NCBI RefSeq assembly: GCF_003217515.1
Contig: NZ_QJSX01000027.1
Coordinates: 1-43,222, forward strand
Origin: Deinococcus yavapaiensis KR-236
Lineage (GTDB): Bacteria > Deinococcota > Deinococci > Deinococcales > Deinococcaceae
Length of the DNA: 43,222 nt
Direction: 5' to 3'
Made by a program: the position numbers and the translations under genes. Of the stretch, positions 24,603-33,717 are shown in pieces. The stretch's first letter is position 1; each line of letters opens with the position of its first letter. The notes under the pieces were generated by a model. The model was not told the DNA's origin and searched no databases. It saw only the letters and a list, made by a program, of their open reading frames with translations.

Positions 24603-26087
24603 ATGCCCGATCTTCCGAATTGCCGCCTCGCCGGACCGCTCGTCATGGTAGACGTGCCGGGACCCGACCTCGACGATGACACCGCCGAACACTTGCGCCG
24701 CCACGGAATTCGCGCCGTGTGCCTTTTCGGCAAGAACATCCAAGACGAGTCGCAACTCGCGCGGCTCGTGACGGACTTGCGCGCCGTGATGGGCGAAGAC
24801 GCCCTCATCGCCATCGATCAGGAAGGCGGCGGCGTCTTTCGAACGACCTTCCTGCCGTTCGCTCCGAGCGCCATGAGCCTCGGCGCGGCGAACGACGAGG
24901 ACCTCGCGCGAAACGTCGGGCGGGCGGTCGCACGTCCGCTCGCCGCGCTCGGCATCAATTGGAACTTCGCGCCCGTCCTCGATCTCAACGTGAATGCGCT
25001 CAACCCCGTGATTGGCGACCGCGCCTTCGGCGCCGATCCAGAGCGCGTCGCTCGACTCGCCTCGGCTTGGCTCGAAGGCAGCTTGCAAGAGGGCGTGGCG
25101 GGGTGCGTGAAGCACTTTCCGGGACACGGCGACACCCACCTCGACAGCCACCTCGCCTTGCCCCGCGTGAGCAAAGCGCGCGACGTGCTCGACGACGTCG
25201 AACTCGCGCCGTTTCGCCGTGTCTTCTCGAGCGGTCGGGCGCCCGCCGTGATGACGGCGCACATCGTCTTCGAAGCGCTCGACGAGGCGTTGCCCGCCAC
25301 CCTCTCGGGCGCGGTTCTCACCGAGCTCCTGCGCGACGAACTGGCGTTCGACGGCGTCGTCATCACCGACTCGATGGGCATGGCGGCGATCGACGCGAAC
25401 TTCGGACGCGGTGAGGCGGGTGTCCTCGCCTTGCGAGCCGGGGCGGACATGGTGATGGCACTCGGGCGCCGAAGCGCGCAGGAAGCGACTTTGGAGGCGA
25501 TTCAAAGCGCGTTGGAGCGCGGCGAAATCCAAGGCGTCGAGCGGCGCCTCGCCCGCCTGAACGCGCTCGCCGAACGCTTTCGCGCTTCTGGGCGGACATA
25601 CCCCGACGAGCAGCGACGACGCGACGAGCAGTTGTTCGACGAGGCGTGGCGGCGCGGCTTGACCGCGGTGCGCGGTCCGACCCGCCCGAACCTCGGTGAG
25701 CGCGTCACCTTGATCGCCCTCGAAGGCGTCGATCGCTCGTTCGTGTCCGAGGCGGGCGTGCGCGGTGAAACGCTCGCGTCGTTCCTGCGTGACTTGTACG
25801 ACCTCGACACCGTCTTCGTGCAAAATCCGGGCGACGTCGACTGGCCTGCCCTGCGCGCCTCGGGCCGCTTCCTGGCGCTCGCCACGACGTCTCGTCATCG
25901 TGCCGAAGGGTGGCGTTCGGCGACGCCGGATCTGCACTTGGCCTTGTGGAATCCTTACGCCGTGCTCGATGTGAACGCGCCCGCCATCGTGACGTACGGC
26001 TACCGCGCCGGAGCGCTTCGCGCCCTCGCCGCTTACTTGAAAGGGGAGATGGAGGCGCTCGGCACGGCCCCTGTAGACCTTCGTTAG
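24603..26087 (+). CDS. nagZ: Beta-N-acetylhexosaminidase, GH3 (NagZ-like)
   Basis: NagZ-type GH3 enzymes remove N-acetylglucosamine from muropeptides in peptidoglycan recycling. The 494 aa comprise a TIM-barrel domain and an extra C-terminal domain. The NagZ loop KHFPGHGDTHLDSH (from residue 170) carries the Asp-His dyad used as acid/base, and TDSMGM (255-260) carries the nucleophile Asp256. AIDQEGG and NFAPVLDLN are also typical. The C-terminal domain (about 350-494) makes it longer than E. coli NagZ and more like Gram-positive versions. The ATG is 9 nt after TACGCT (24588-24593). No signal peptide is seen, so it should act in the cytoplasm. Confidence 0.88.
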   Translation: MPDLPNCRLAGPLVMVDVPGPDLDDDTAEHLRRHGIRAVCLFGKNIQDESQLARLVTDLRAVMGEDALIAIDQEGGGVFRTTFLPFAPSAMSLGAANDEDLARNVGRAVARPLAALGINWNFAPVLDLNVNALNPVIGDRAFGADPERVARLASAWLEGSLQEGVAGCVKHFPGHGDTHLDSHLALPRVSKARDVLDDVELAPFRRVFSSGRAPAVMTAHIVFEALDEALPATLSGAVLTELLRDELAFDGVVITDSMGMAAIDANFGRGEAGVLALRAGADMVMALGRRSAQEATLEAIQSALERGEIQGVERRLARLNALAERFRASGRTYPDEQRRRDEQLFDEAWRRGLTAVRGPTRPNLGERVTLIALEGVDRSFVSEAGVRGETLASFLRDLYDLDTVFVQNPGDVDWPALRASGRFLALATTSRHRAEGWRSATPDLHLALWNPYAVLDVNAPAIVTYGYRAGALRALAAYLKGEMEALGTAPVDLR

Positions 26088-26153
26088 CATCGTCTTCGTT
26101 CCAGACGTCGAAAATACCTCACACGCCTGTCTTCATCGTTCGCTAAAGTTTGG

Positions 26154-27374
26154 ATGTACATGCATCCGTCCTCCTCGCCCGATTCCGACACGCCCGCACC
26201 TTCGACTCGGCCTTCTCGGCGACGCGTGTTCGCGAACGTCATTCTCGTCGTGCTGCTCGTCCTCGCGGGCCTGACCGCTTGGTCGGCGCCCGCCGTGCCG
26301 ACCCTCACGAAATACGCGGCGCTGCCGAAGGCGCCCGAGACGACGCGGACCTTTCTCGTCGCCGGCGTCTCTCCGCGTTACGTCGGCTACCATCAGGCCG
26401 CCCCTGAGGACTACACCGGCCTCACCGATACCATCATGCTCGTGCAGCTGCGCGCGAACGAACCGACGATCCGGATGTTGAACGTGCCGCGCGACACCTG
26501 GGTCGAGTTGCCCGAACGCGGCATGAGCAAGATCAACGCCGCCTCGAACTTCGGTCCCGACGAACTCGTGAACGCCGTACGGAACTTGACGGGTGTGTCC
26601 GTCGACGGCTACGTCCTCTTGTCGCTCAACGCGTTACGGGAAGTGACCGACGCGGCGGGCGGCGTCACGGTGGACGTCAAGGAGCCGATGAAATACACGG
26701 ACACCGCCGCCAAGCTTTACATCGATTTCCAACCCGGGCGTCAGCACCTCGACGGCCGACAAGCCGAAGCCTACTTGCGCTTCCGCTACGACCGCCTCGG
26801 CGATATCGGTCGCGTGGGGCGTCAGCAGGAATTCGTCGGCGCGCTGCAACGCCAACTTCTGAGTCCGCTCGGTTTGCTTCACGTGCCCAACGTCGTCGCC
26901 GCGCTCGGCTCGAACGTTCGGACGAGCTTGTCGCGCGAGGACGTCGCCGAAGTCTTCGGCGCGCTGTTGCGCCGACCGACGTTGGAGCCTCACCTGCTGC
27001 CCGGACACTTCGGCGGCATGGTATGGATTCCCGAGGACGACAAAATTCAAACGCTCGTGCATGACAAATTCGCGCTCGAAGCCGTGGCGGGCGATCCGCG
27101 CGCCCTCAAGATCGCGATCGTGAACGTGAGTGCGCCCGCCGGAAGTGCGCGCCGACTTCAAGAAAAGCTGCAAGGCTTGGGGTACGTCAACGTCACGATC
27201 GGCAACGGGGACGGCGATCGGAATCGTACGACGCTCCTGACGACGGACAAGAAGGCGGCCGAGCGCCTGCGCGACGACCTCGGTTACGGCCGCATCGTGC
27301 TCGGGGGCGTCGGCGAAGCGGGCGCGGATCTCACGATCCGGCTGGCCGCCGACTTTCCACAAAGTCAAAACTGA
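26154..27374 (+). CDS. LytR-CpsA-Psr (LCP) family cell-wall ligase
   Basis: LCP proteins transfer undecaprenyl-linked polymers onto peptidoglycan. This 406-aa protein has a basic N-terminus and one membrane anchor at about 25-47 (VFANVILVVLLVLAGLTAW). An extracytoplasmic LCP domain at about 65-265 contains LTDTIMLVQL, LNVPRDTWVEL and the Arg-rich RFRYDRLGDIGRVGRQQEF. A C-terminal LytR_C domain spans about 318-405 (KIAIVNVSAPAGSARRLQEKL). Start ATG 26154 is 4 nt after TAAAGT; a second in-frame ATG at 26160 is equally possible. It could attach the polymer that the SLH domain of SlpA binds, which is an inference. Confidence 0.88.
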   Translation: MYMHPSSSPDSDTPAPSTRPSRRRVFANVILVVLLVLAGLTAWSAPAVPTLTKYAALPKAPETTRTFLVAGVSPRYVGYHQAAPEDYTGLTDTIMLVQLRANEPTIRMLNVPRDTWVELPERGMSKINAASNFGPDELVNAVRNLTGVSVDGYVLLSLNALREVTDAAGGVTVDVKEPMKYTDTAAKLYIDFQPGRQHLDGRQAEAYLRFRYDRLGDIGRVGRQQEFVGALQRQLLSPLGLLHVPNVVAALGSNVRTSLSREDVAEVFGALLRRPTLEPHLLPGHFGGMVWIPEDDKIQTLVHDKFALEAVAGDPRALKIAIVNVSAPAGSARRLQEKLQGLGYVNVTIGNGDGDRNRTTLLTTDKKAAERLRDDLGYGRIVLGGVGEAGADLTIRLAADFPQSQN

Positions 27375-27416
27375 AGATCTCGTCGTGACGGTCCAGGAGG
27401 CGTTTACACTGCCGTC

Positions 27417-29060
27417 ATGACGACTTCAGCACCCGCCGAACTTCCGTGGTGGCAGCGCGGCATCGTGTACCAAATCTATCCACGCTCCTTTCAAGACTCC
27501 AACGGGGACGGGGTAGGCGACTTGCGCGGCATCTCGGCGCGCCTCGACTACTTGCGGTCCTTGAACGTTGACGCGCTGTGGCTTTCGCCGATCTTCACCT
27601 CGCCGATGGCGGATTTCGGGTACGACGTCGCGAACTACGAGGACGTCGACGCGCTGTTCGGCAGCCTCGCCGACTTCGACGACCTCGTACGAGCGGCGCA
27701 CGCCCAAGGTCTCAAGATCATGCTGGATCTCGTGCCGAATCACTCCAGCGATCAACATCCGTGGTTTCAGGAATCGCGTGCCAGCCGCGACAATTCCAAG
27801 CGCGACTGGTACGTCTGGCGTGACCCCGCGCCCGACGGCGGTCCACCGAACAACTGGCGCTCGTTCTTCGGCGGTCGGGCGTGGACGCTCGACGAGACGA
27901 CCGGGCAGTACTACTTGCACCAGTTCCTGCCTCAGCAGCCCGAGTTGAACTGGGCGAATCCCGAGGTGCGCGCCGCCCTGCTGGACGCGATGCGCTTTTG
28001 GTTGCGGCGCGGCGTGGACGGCTTCCGGGTGGACGTCATCTGGCTCTTGGGCAAGCACGCGGAGTTCCTCGACGAACCGCTCAATCCCGAGTGGCAAGAA
28101 GGACACTTGGAGCACGGCATGCTGCAGCACGTGTACACGCAAGACCTGCCCGAGACGCACGGCTACATTCGAGAGATGCGCGCCGTCCTCGACGAGTTCT
28201 CGGCGCCCGGTCAGGAGCGCATGATGGTCGGCGAGATCTACTTGCCGCTCGAACGACTCGTGACGTACTACGGCAGTGAGGCAGGCGCCGAGTGCCACTT
28301 GCCCTTCAACTTCTTGCTCCTGACCATGAACGAGGTGACGGCGCGCGGCATCCGCGAACTCGTCACGCGCTATGACGCGGCTTGCCGTGAATTCGGCGGT
28401 TGGCCGAACTGGGTGCTGGGAAATCACGATCAGCACCGCTTCAAGTCGAAATTCGGCTTCGAGCGGTACCGAGTCATGCAGACGTTGCTGCTCACCTTGC
28501 GTGGCACACCCACGGTGTACTACGGCGACGAGATCGGGATGGAGAATGTCGAGATTCCGTTCGAGCGGATGCAGGACCCGGCGGGAATTCGTCAGCAGGA
28601 CAACCCATTTGCGAGTCGTGATCCCGAACGTACACCGATGCAGTGGGACGCGTCACCGAACGCTGGCTTCAGCGAAGCGGAGCCGTGGTTGCCCTTGGGG
28701 GTGAATTACCGCGACGTGAACGTCGCCGCGCAGGAAGCAGATCCCTCGTCTGATCTGCACTTCTTTCGCGCCGTCACGAAGCTACGCCGAGACTTGCCCG
28801 AGTTGCACGCGGGCGACTTCGTGGACGTCGAGACGAACGCGGAGGACGTGTTCGCCTACGTCCGCGCGTCCGGCAGTCAACGAGTGCTCGTCGCCCTCAA
28901 CTTCGGTGGGCAAGAAACTACGCTCGACTTCTCGTCGCATGCGTCGAGCGAGAAGCCCGAGGTGACCGTGTTGTTGTCGAGCGTGCCGAGGGCCGCGTCC
29001 ACGCCCCTTTCGGCCGTCACGCTCGCGCCGTACCAAGCGCTGCTGCTGCGCCTGTCCTGA
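27417..29060 (+). CDS. GH13 alpha-glucosidase
   Basis: The 547-aa enzyme is an oligo-1,6-glucosidase/alpha-glucosidase-type GH13 amylase-family protein. WWQRGIVYQIYPRSFQDSNGDGVGDL and DALWLSPIFTSPMADFGYDV open the barrel. Catalytic residues are Asp206 in GFRVDVI (nucleophile), Glu273 in VGEIY (acid/base) and Asp338 in NHDQHR. No signal peptide is present, so it should be cytoplasmic. The ATG follows TACACT (27405-27410) by 6 nt. An AGGAGG upstream lies before the -10 box and cannot be in the mRNA. Whether it prefers maltose, isomaltose or trehalose-type bonds is not decidable by eye. Confidence 0.93.
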   Translation: MTTSAPAELPWWQRGIVYQIYPRSFQDSNGDGVGDLRGISARLDYLRSLNVDALWLSPIFTSPMADFGYDVANYEDVDALFGSLADFDDLVRAAHAQGLKIMLDLVPNHSSDQHPWFQESRASRDNSKRDWYVWRDPAPDGGPPNNWRSFFGGRAWTLDETTGQYYLHQFLPQQPELNWANPEVRAALLDAMRFWLRRGVDGFRVDVIWLLGKHAEFLDEPLNPEWQEGHLEHGMLQHVYTQDLPETHGYIREMRAVLDEFSAPGQERMMVGEIYLPLERLVTYYGSEAGAECHLPFNFLLLTMNEVTARGIRELVTRYDAACREFGGWPNWVLGNHDQHRFKSKFGFERYRVMQTLLLTLRGTPTVYYGDEIGMENVEIPFERMQDPAGIRQQDNPFASRDPERTPMQWDASPNAGFSEAEPWLPLGVNYRDVNVAAQEADPSSDLHFFRAVTKLRRDLPELHAGDFVDVETNAEDVFAYVRASGSQRVLVALNFGGQETTLDFSSHASSEKPEVTVLLSSVPRAASTPLSAVTLAPYQALLLRLS

Positions 29061-29113
29061 CTTCACACTCGCCGTGACAGAATTTTGAAAGAGTTGTGAA
29101 GATAACCTGAGCC

Positions 29114-30271
29114 ATGTTCCATTCCCGCGCCCGTGTGATCCTCGGCCTCAGCCTTCTCGCCGCCCTTTCGAGTGCCAGCGCCCAAAGAGCCGTCAAGGTA
29201 GCGACGATCAGCCCGCTCACGGGCTCCTTGGCTGCTCTCGGGCAGGACATCAAGCAAGGCGCGGAAGTGGCATTTCGTATGCATTCCGCCGCGTTGCGCG
29301 CCGCTGGCCTCAACGTCACGCTGCAGTCCTTCGACGACAACGGCAACGCGACGCGCGGCGTGAACGTCGCGCAGCAAATTCTGAGCGATTCGTCCTTTCT
29401 CGGCGTCGTCGGTCCCTTGAATTCCGGCGTGAGCTTGCGCGTCAGCGAGGTGCTTTCCAAGGGCAACATCGCCGTCATTTCCCCGACGAGCACGTCCGAC
29501 ACCCTCACGGAGCAGAAGTGGAACAACTTCTTCCGCGTCGTCGCTCCCGACCGAGCGCAAGCAGACGCGGCCAGCGCCTACATCGCCGACGTTCTCAAGC
29601 CGAAGTCGGTGTTCGTCGTGACGGACAACACCACGTACGGCAACAGCTTGACGCAGCAACTGCAAGGCAACCTCAAGGACAAGAACGTCCGAGTGGTGGC
29701 GTACGTCGGGGTTTCGGAGGACGCGGGGTACAAGGCCCTCGTCAACCGCGTCAAGGAGAGCGGCGCGGAACTCGTGTTCTTCGGAGGCACGCCAGACAAA
29801 GGCGGACCGTTCCTGAAGTTGCTGCGTGACGGCGGCGTCACCACCCGCTTCATGGGCGGCGACGCGCTCGACTCGGAAGTCTTGACGCGCACGGCGGGCG
29901 CGGCGGCGCGCGACACGCTCTTCACGACGGTGTTCGGTCCGGTGAGCGCCTTCGCCAACCGCTCGACCTTCGTCAACGCCTACGAAGCGGCCTTCAAGAA
30001 GGCGCCGTCGGGCATCGCCGCGTTTTCCTTCGACGCGATGAACGTGCTGCTCGACAGCCTGGAACGGGCCGCCAAGAACGGCGCTCCGACACGTGAAAGC
30101 GTCTTGGCCGCCGTTCGCACCACGAACTTCGACGCGAGCACCGCCCTCACCGGCCGTATCGCCTTCACGAAGACGGGCGAGCGCTCCAACTCCCCGCTCT
30201 TCCTGATTCGCGTATCCGACACGACCTTGACGTCGCGCGTGGAGCGCGTTTTGCGCTACACCGCCCGCTGA
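29114..30271 (+). CDS. ABC transporter substrate-binding protein, branched-chain amino acid type
   Basis: The 385-aa periplasmic binding protein of the LivJ/Peripla_BP_6 family has a signal peptide ending near SASA at residues 20-23. KVATISPLTGSLAALGQDIKQGAEVA follows, then FLGVVGPLNSGVSL and ISPTSTSDTLTEQ, typical ligand-pocket loops. The ATG at 29114 follows TAACCT (29103-29108) by 5 nt. No permease or ATPase gene lies nearby, so it is an orphan component that probably works with a transporter encoded elsewhere, or as a sensor. Confidence 0.9.
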   Translation: MFHSRARVILGLSLLAALSSASAQRAVKVATISPLTGSLAALGQDIKQGAEVAFRMHSAALRAAGLNVTLQSFDDNGNATRGVNVAQQILSDSSFLGVVGPLNSGVSLRVSEVLSKGNIAVISPTSTSDTLTEQKWNNFFRVVAPDRAQADAASAYIADVLKPKSVFVVTDNTTYGNSLTQQLQGNLKDKNVRVVAYVGVSEDAGYKALVNRVKESGAELVFFGGTPDKGGPFLKLLRDGGVTTRFMGGDALDSEVLTRTAGAAARDTLFTTVFGPVSAFANRSTFVNAYEAAFKKAPSGIAAFSFDAMNVLLDSLERAAKNGAPTRESVLAAVRTTNFDASTALTGRIAFTKTGERSNSPLFLIRVSDTTLTSRVERVLRYTAR

Positions 30272-30303
30272 CGCTTCGAAGTCTCCCGCGCTCCTTGCCG
30301 GTC

Positions 30304-30353
30304 AAGCGGTCTTGCCGACGTGAAATCACGTCGGCAAGACCGCTTTTGTCGCT
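30304..30353. terminator. Bidirectional terminator, 20-bp perfect inverted repeat
   Basis: The left arm (30304-30323) and right arm (30326-30345) are perfectly complementary, with AA between them. TTTTGTCGCTT follows on the plus strand, and AA-rich sequence at the left edge gives a shorter U-run on the minus strand. It separates convergent genes for the binding protein and comEC. Confidence 0.88.
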
Positions 30354-30385
30354 TCTGCATATCCACGTCTCGAGGCGGGCGCGAT

Positions 30386-32581
30386 TCAGGGCAAGGGCCA
30401 GCGAATCGCGCCCGCCTCGTCCGTGCGCCACACTCGGATTCCCGCCGCACGCAAGCGATTCAGCACGTCCGAGTTGGGGTGACCGTACGTGTTGCGTCCG
30501 ACCGAGATGACGGCGTCACGCGGCCTCGTCTCGCTCAGAAGTGCCTCCGACGTCGAGAAGCGCGAACCGTGGTGAGCGACCTTCAGCAAATCCAAGCGTC
30601 CGAGGTTCAGACGAGATTCCACGCCGCTCGGCAAGTCGCCGAGGAAAGCCGCTCGGAAGGTTCCGACGTCCAAGCGGATCGCGACGCTGTTCTCGTTGTC
30701 CTCCTTCGAGAAGGGCCGCGCCGGCCACATCACGTCCAAGGCGGCGTTTCCCACCGTGATATGGTCGCCACGCGCCACAGCCCGCACGGGAACACGCCTC
30801 GTTTTCGCGGCGTGCAGCACCGCCGTCTCGATGGGCGCGTTCGTTCGGCGGCCCAGCCACACTTCCCCGACGGGCACTTCCGACAAGACGCTCGTCAAGC
30901 CCTCGACGTGGTCCGCGTCCGGATGTGTCAGCACGACGACGTCGAGGTCGAACACGCCGAGCGTCTTGAGGGCGGGGACGACCGTGCGCGCGCCGACGTC
31001 GAAGCTTCCTCTCGGGGTGCCGCCTCCGTCGATCAGCATCGTGAAGTCACCGAGCCGGATCAGGGTCGCGTCTCCCTGCCCGACGTCGAGGAACACGATT
31101 TCACGTGCTTGCCCTCCTGACTTTGCCGCCACCATCGTCACGAGGACACAAGCGAGGCACACGGCGCTCGCCGACCGCTCCCCGAGTCGCCGCCGCAACC
31201 ACAACGTCACGCAGACGCCGAACAAGCCGTACGCGGCCCATCCCGCCGCCGAAATTTCTCCCCACGGCACGCTCGGCCAATGCCCGAAAAGGGTGACGAG
31301 CGCCAAGAGCAACTTCACGAGCGGACCGACCAGGAGGTTGATCGGTGCGGCGAGCGGCCCTGCCAGTCCCGCCATGAAGCCGAGCGGCACGAGGAGCGCC
31401 ATGAGGGGCGCGGCGAGGAGATTGGCGGGCACGCTCGCAAGCGGCAGGGGAAGCGCGTGAAAGGTGTGGGCGACGATCGGCGCGGTCGAGATCTCGGCGA
31501 GCAACGTGCCCGCCAAGCCGACCTTCAACCACGTGGGCCACCTGCTCGGCAAGCGACCCTCTACACGCGGTACGAGCAGCAACGAGCCCGCCGCCAGGAA
31601 GGACAGCCGAAAGCCGACGTCGAATACCCACAGCGGCGACCACGCCAAGCTCACCAAGCCCGCGAGGCCAAGCGCCCCGAGCGCGTCGATTCGCCCTCTT
31701 CCTACCCACAGACCGATCAGGACGGCGCCGCCCTGCAACGTCGCGCGCAGCAGACTCGGAGACGGTCCGGCCAACCACACGTAGAACGCGAGGGCCAGCA
31801 GCAAGACCGGGTAGCGCGCGAGCTTCAAGGGAGTCTTTGCCAGGAGGAACGACAAGGCCGTCACGATGAGGGCGACGTTCTGGCCCGACAAGGCCATGAG
31901 GTGCGACAAGCCCGCGTGCGCGAACGCGTTGTTGGCGGCGCGCGCCCCCAGCGTCCGCGTGTTCAACTCGTCCTTGTCGCCGAGCTCGACGGCTTCCATG
32001 AAGTCTGCCTCGAGCGGCGACAACCCGAGGCGCACGCCGCCCCGAAACCAAGTGCGAGCGTCTCGCCTCGGTCGGGCGCTTAGCACCTTCGCGCCGTATA
32101 AAACGCTTCGCACACCCGACGCTCGAAGCCACGCCGAGTAATCGAACTCTCCGGGGTTACGCGGCGTGGAGGGAAGGTCGAGGCGTCCGCAGACCCGTAG
32201 TTCGCCCGGCGGGGCGCTCGGCTTCGGTGAGAGGGCCACGCTCGCTCGCGGGTCTTCCAAGCGCAAGAAGCGTCCGTCCCAGGTGCCGCTCAACGTCACG
32301 AGGGCTCCGCGCCAAGAGGCGAGCGGGTCCGGTGCCCGCTGTTCGGCGCGCTCCCTCGATCCGCCGAGCAGCGCGGCCACGAGCGCGACGAGCGTCAAGG
32401 TCGCCGGGCGCCGCGAGCGGCCACCCAAAAGCGGCAGAAGCAGCCAGGCCGCGCCCCACGCCTCGCCCGAAACGACGAGGATACCTGCCGCGAAGCCTGC
32501 GAACGCGACGAGCGACCAAGGAAGGGAAATGCTCCGCGCGAAGACTGGCACGGCGGTCTTCGTGGCGCTTCCATACCTCAC
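30386..32581 (-). CDS. comEC: ComEC/Rec2 DNA-uptake channel
   Basis: ComEC forms the inner-membrane channel that imports single-stranded DNA in natural transformation. The 731-aa protein has an N-terminal DUF4131/OB-like region (about 60-150). A competence membrane domain with about ten helices follows (about 180-470), including GLSHLMALSGQNVALI and the GPSPSLLRATLQGG block. The C-terminal metallo-beta-lactamase domain (about 485-731) contains FLDVGQGDATLI, HPDADH (near 552) and AHHGS. The metal motif suggests possible nuclease activity on the degraded strand. The start is GTG 32581, overlapping the comEA stop as GTGA; the upstream extension to 32902 merely overlaps comEA. Confidence 0.92.
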   Translation of the reverse strand: MRYGSATKTAVPVFARSISLPWSLVAFAGFAAGILVVSGEAWGAAWLLLPLLGGRSRRPATLTLVALVAALLGGSRERAEQRAPDPLASWRGALVTLSGTWDGRFLRLEDPRASVALSPKPSAPPGELRVCGRLDLPSTPRNPGEFDYSAWLRASGVRSVLYGAKVLSARPRRDARTWFRGGVRLGLSPLEADFMEAVELGDKDELNTRTLGARAANNAFAHAGLSHLMALSGQNVALIVTALSFLLAKTPLKLARYPVLLLALAFYVWLAGPSPSLLRATLQGGAVLIGLWVGRGRIDALGALGLAGLVSLAWSPLWVFDVGFRLSFLAAGSLLLVPRVEGRLPSRWPTWLKVGLAGTLLAEISTAPIVAHTFHALPLPLASVPANLLAAPLMALLVPLGFMAGLAGPLAAPINLLVGPLVKLLLALVTLFGHWPSVPWGEISAAGWAAYGLFGVCVTLWLRRRLGERSASAVCLACVLVTMVAAKSGGQAREIVFLDVGQGDATLIRLGDFTMLIDGGGTPRGSFDVGARTVVPALKTLGVFDLDVVVLTHPDADHVEGLTSVLSEVPVGEVWLGRRTNAPIETAVLHAAKTRRVPVRAVARGDHITVGNAALDVMWPARPFSKEDNENSVAIRLDVGTFRAAFLGDLPSGVESRLNLGRLDLLKVAHHGSRFSTSEALLSETRPRDAVISVGRNTYGHPNSDVLNRLRAAGIRVWRTDEAGAIRWPLP

Positions 32582-32955
32582 TGGAAGGTCACGAGGGGGG
32601 CGAGGACGTCGATCAACTTCGGCCCGACGCCCTTCACGGCGTCGAGATCGCTCAGCGAGCGATACGGACGTGCGTCGACGATGCGCTTCGCCAAGGCGGG
32701 CCCGATTTTCGGCAAAGCTTCGAGTTGCTCTTGCGAGGCCGTGTTGAGGTTCAGCGGGCCGCTCAGCAGGGGCTCGACACTCGCTGTCGTCGGATAGGAC
32801 GGCGCCGTGGTGACAGGCACGATTACGGGCGATCCCGCTCGTGTGACGCTGGGAGCGCGCGGCATCCCGAAGAGATGGGGCCAACTCGCCCACAGGCCGC
32901 ACCCGAGCGCGGCAATGAGGAGTGCGGCGGTCACGAGACGTTCGTCGGTCGGCAT
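32578..32955 (-). CDS. comEA: ComEA DNA-binding competence protein
   Basis: The 125-aa protein has a short cytoplasmic N-terminus, one membrane anchor (about 6-28, LVTAALLIAALGCGLWASW) and a Pro/Thr/Ser linker. A helix-hairpin-helix domain follows at about 68-120 (LNLNTASQEQLEALPKIGPALAKRIV, then LDAVKGVGPKLIDVLAPL). It would bind incoming double-stranded DNA in the periplasm and hand it to ComEC. ATG 32955 follows TACCGT by 10 nt; a longer frame to 33000 lacks support. Its stop overlaps the comEC start by 4 nt, an operon with translational coupling. Confidence 0.92.
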   Translation of the reverse strand: MPTDERLVTAALLIAALGCGLWASWPHLFGMPRAPSVTRAGSPVIVPVTTAPSYPTTASVEPLLSGPLNLNTASQEQLEALPKIGPALAKRIVDARPYRSLSDLDAVKGVGPKLIDVLAPLVTFQ

Positions 32956-33024
32956 ACGTGCCGACACGGTAGGAAACGCTTCTGAACCTCGCCTAAACAA
33001 CGAACGAAGTCGAGGAGAGTTCGG

Positions 33025-33645
33025 TCAAGACGGCTTCGCGGACTTTCCCTTGGCGCGTTTGCGGCGCACGATCCACACGACGAACCATATGGCCACCGCC
33101 CCGAGGACGATCGTGCCGACCGGTCCCACCCAGCGCTCCACTTGTTCGTAGTTGTCGCCGAGCAGGAAGCCTGCCGTGGCGAGCAGGGTACTCCACGTGG
33201 CCGTTCCGAGGCTCGTGTAGATGAGGAACTTGCCGAGAGGCATGCCGGAGATCCCGGCCGGAATGGAGAGCAGCGAACGAAGGCCGGGAACGAGACGCCC
33301 GAACAGCACGGCGCGGTGCCCGTGGCGATCGAACCACTCGTCGGCACCGCGAATCTCCTTGCCGCTGACGGTGAGCCACTTGCCGTACTTGTCCGCCCAC
33401 GACGCCAAGCGCTCCTCGCCGACGGCGTGCCCCAGCAGGTACAGCGGCAACGATCCCAAGACCGATCCCAATGTTCCCGCCACGATCACCCCGACGATAC
33501 TGAGATCGCCGTCTGCGGCCGTGAAGCCCGCCAAGGGCATGATGAGCTCCGACGGGAGGGGTGGAAACACGTTCTCCAAAAACATCAGGACCACGATGCC
33601 GGCGTAGCCGAGCGACGACATGAGGTGTTGAATCCATTCGACCAT
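33025..33645 (-). CDS. DedA family membrane protein
   Basis: The 206-aa protein has about five membrane-associated helices. It shows the DedA/SNARE-associated signatures ENVFPPLPSELIMPLAG (about 24-40), a first re-entrant loop with acidic and Pro residues, and HRAVLFGRLVPGLRSLLSIPAG with the conserved Arg pair. DedA proteins act in lipid (undecaprenyl-phosphate or phospholipid) flipping and proton-coupled homeostasis. The basic tail is cytosolic. The ATG at 33645 lies 8 nt after TAGGGT. It is upstream of comEA on the same strand with a 69-nt gap. Confidence 0.9.
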   Translation of the reverse strand: MVEWIQHLMSSLGYAGIVVLMFLENVFPPLPSELIMPLAGFTAADGDLSIVGVIVAGTLGSVLGSLPLYLLGHAVGEERLASWADKYGKWLTVSGKEIRGADEWFDRHGHRAVLFGRLVPGLRSLLSIPAGISGMPLGKFLIYTSLGTATWSTLLATAGFLLGDNYEQVERWVGPVGTIVLGAVAIWFVVWIVRRKRAKGKSAKPS

Positions 33646-33717
33646 TGCTCTTTACCCTAAAGCACGCTCATGCGCGCGAGCACGAGAAAGGTGACGATGC
33701 CCGTTTAGACTGTGGCC

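Noticed and set aside
27393..27402. AGGAGG before the GH13 gene as its ribosome binding site
   Set aside because: It lies upstream of the TACACT -10 box and the start codon is 6 nt after that box, so it would not be transcribed.
32582..32902. 107-residue N-terminal extension of comEC
   Set aside because: It lies entirely inside comEA in another frame; the GTGA overlap at 32578-32581 is the natural start.
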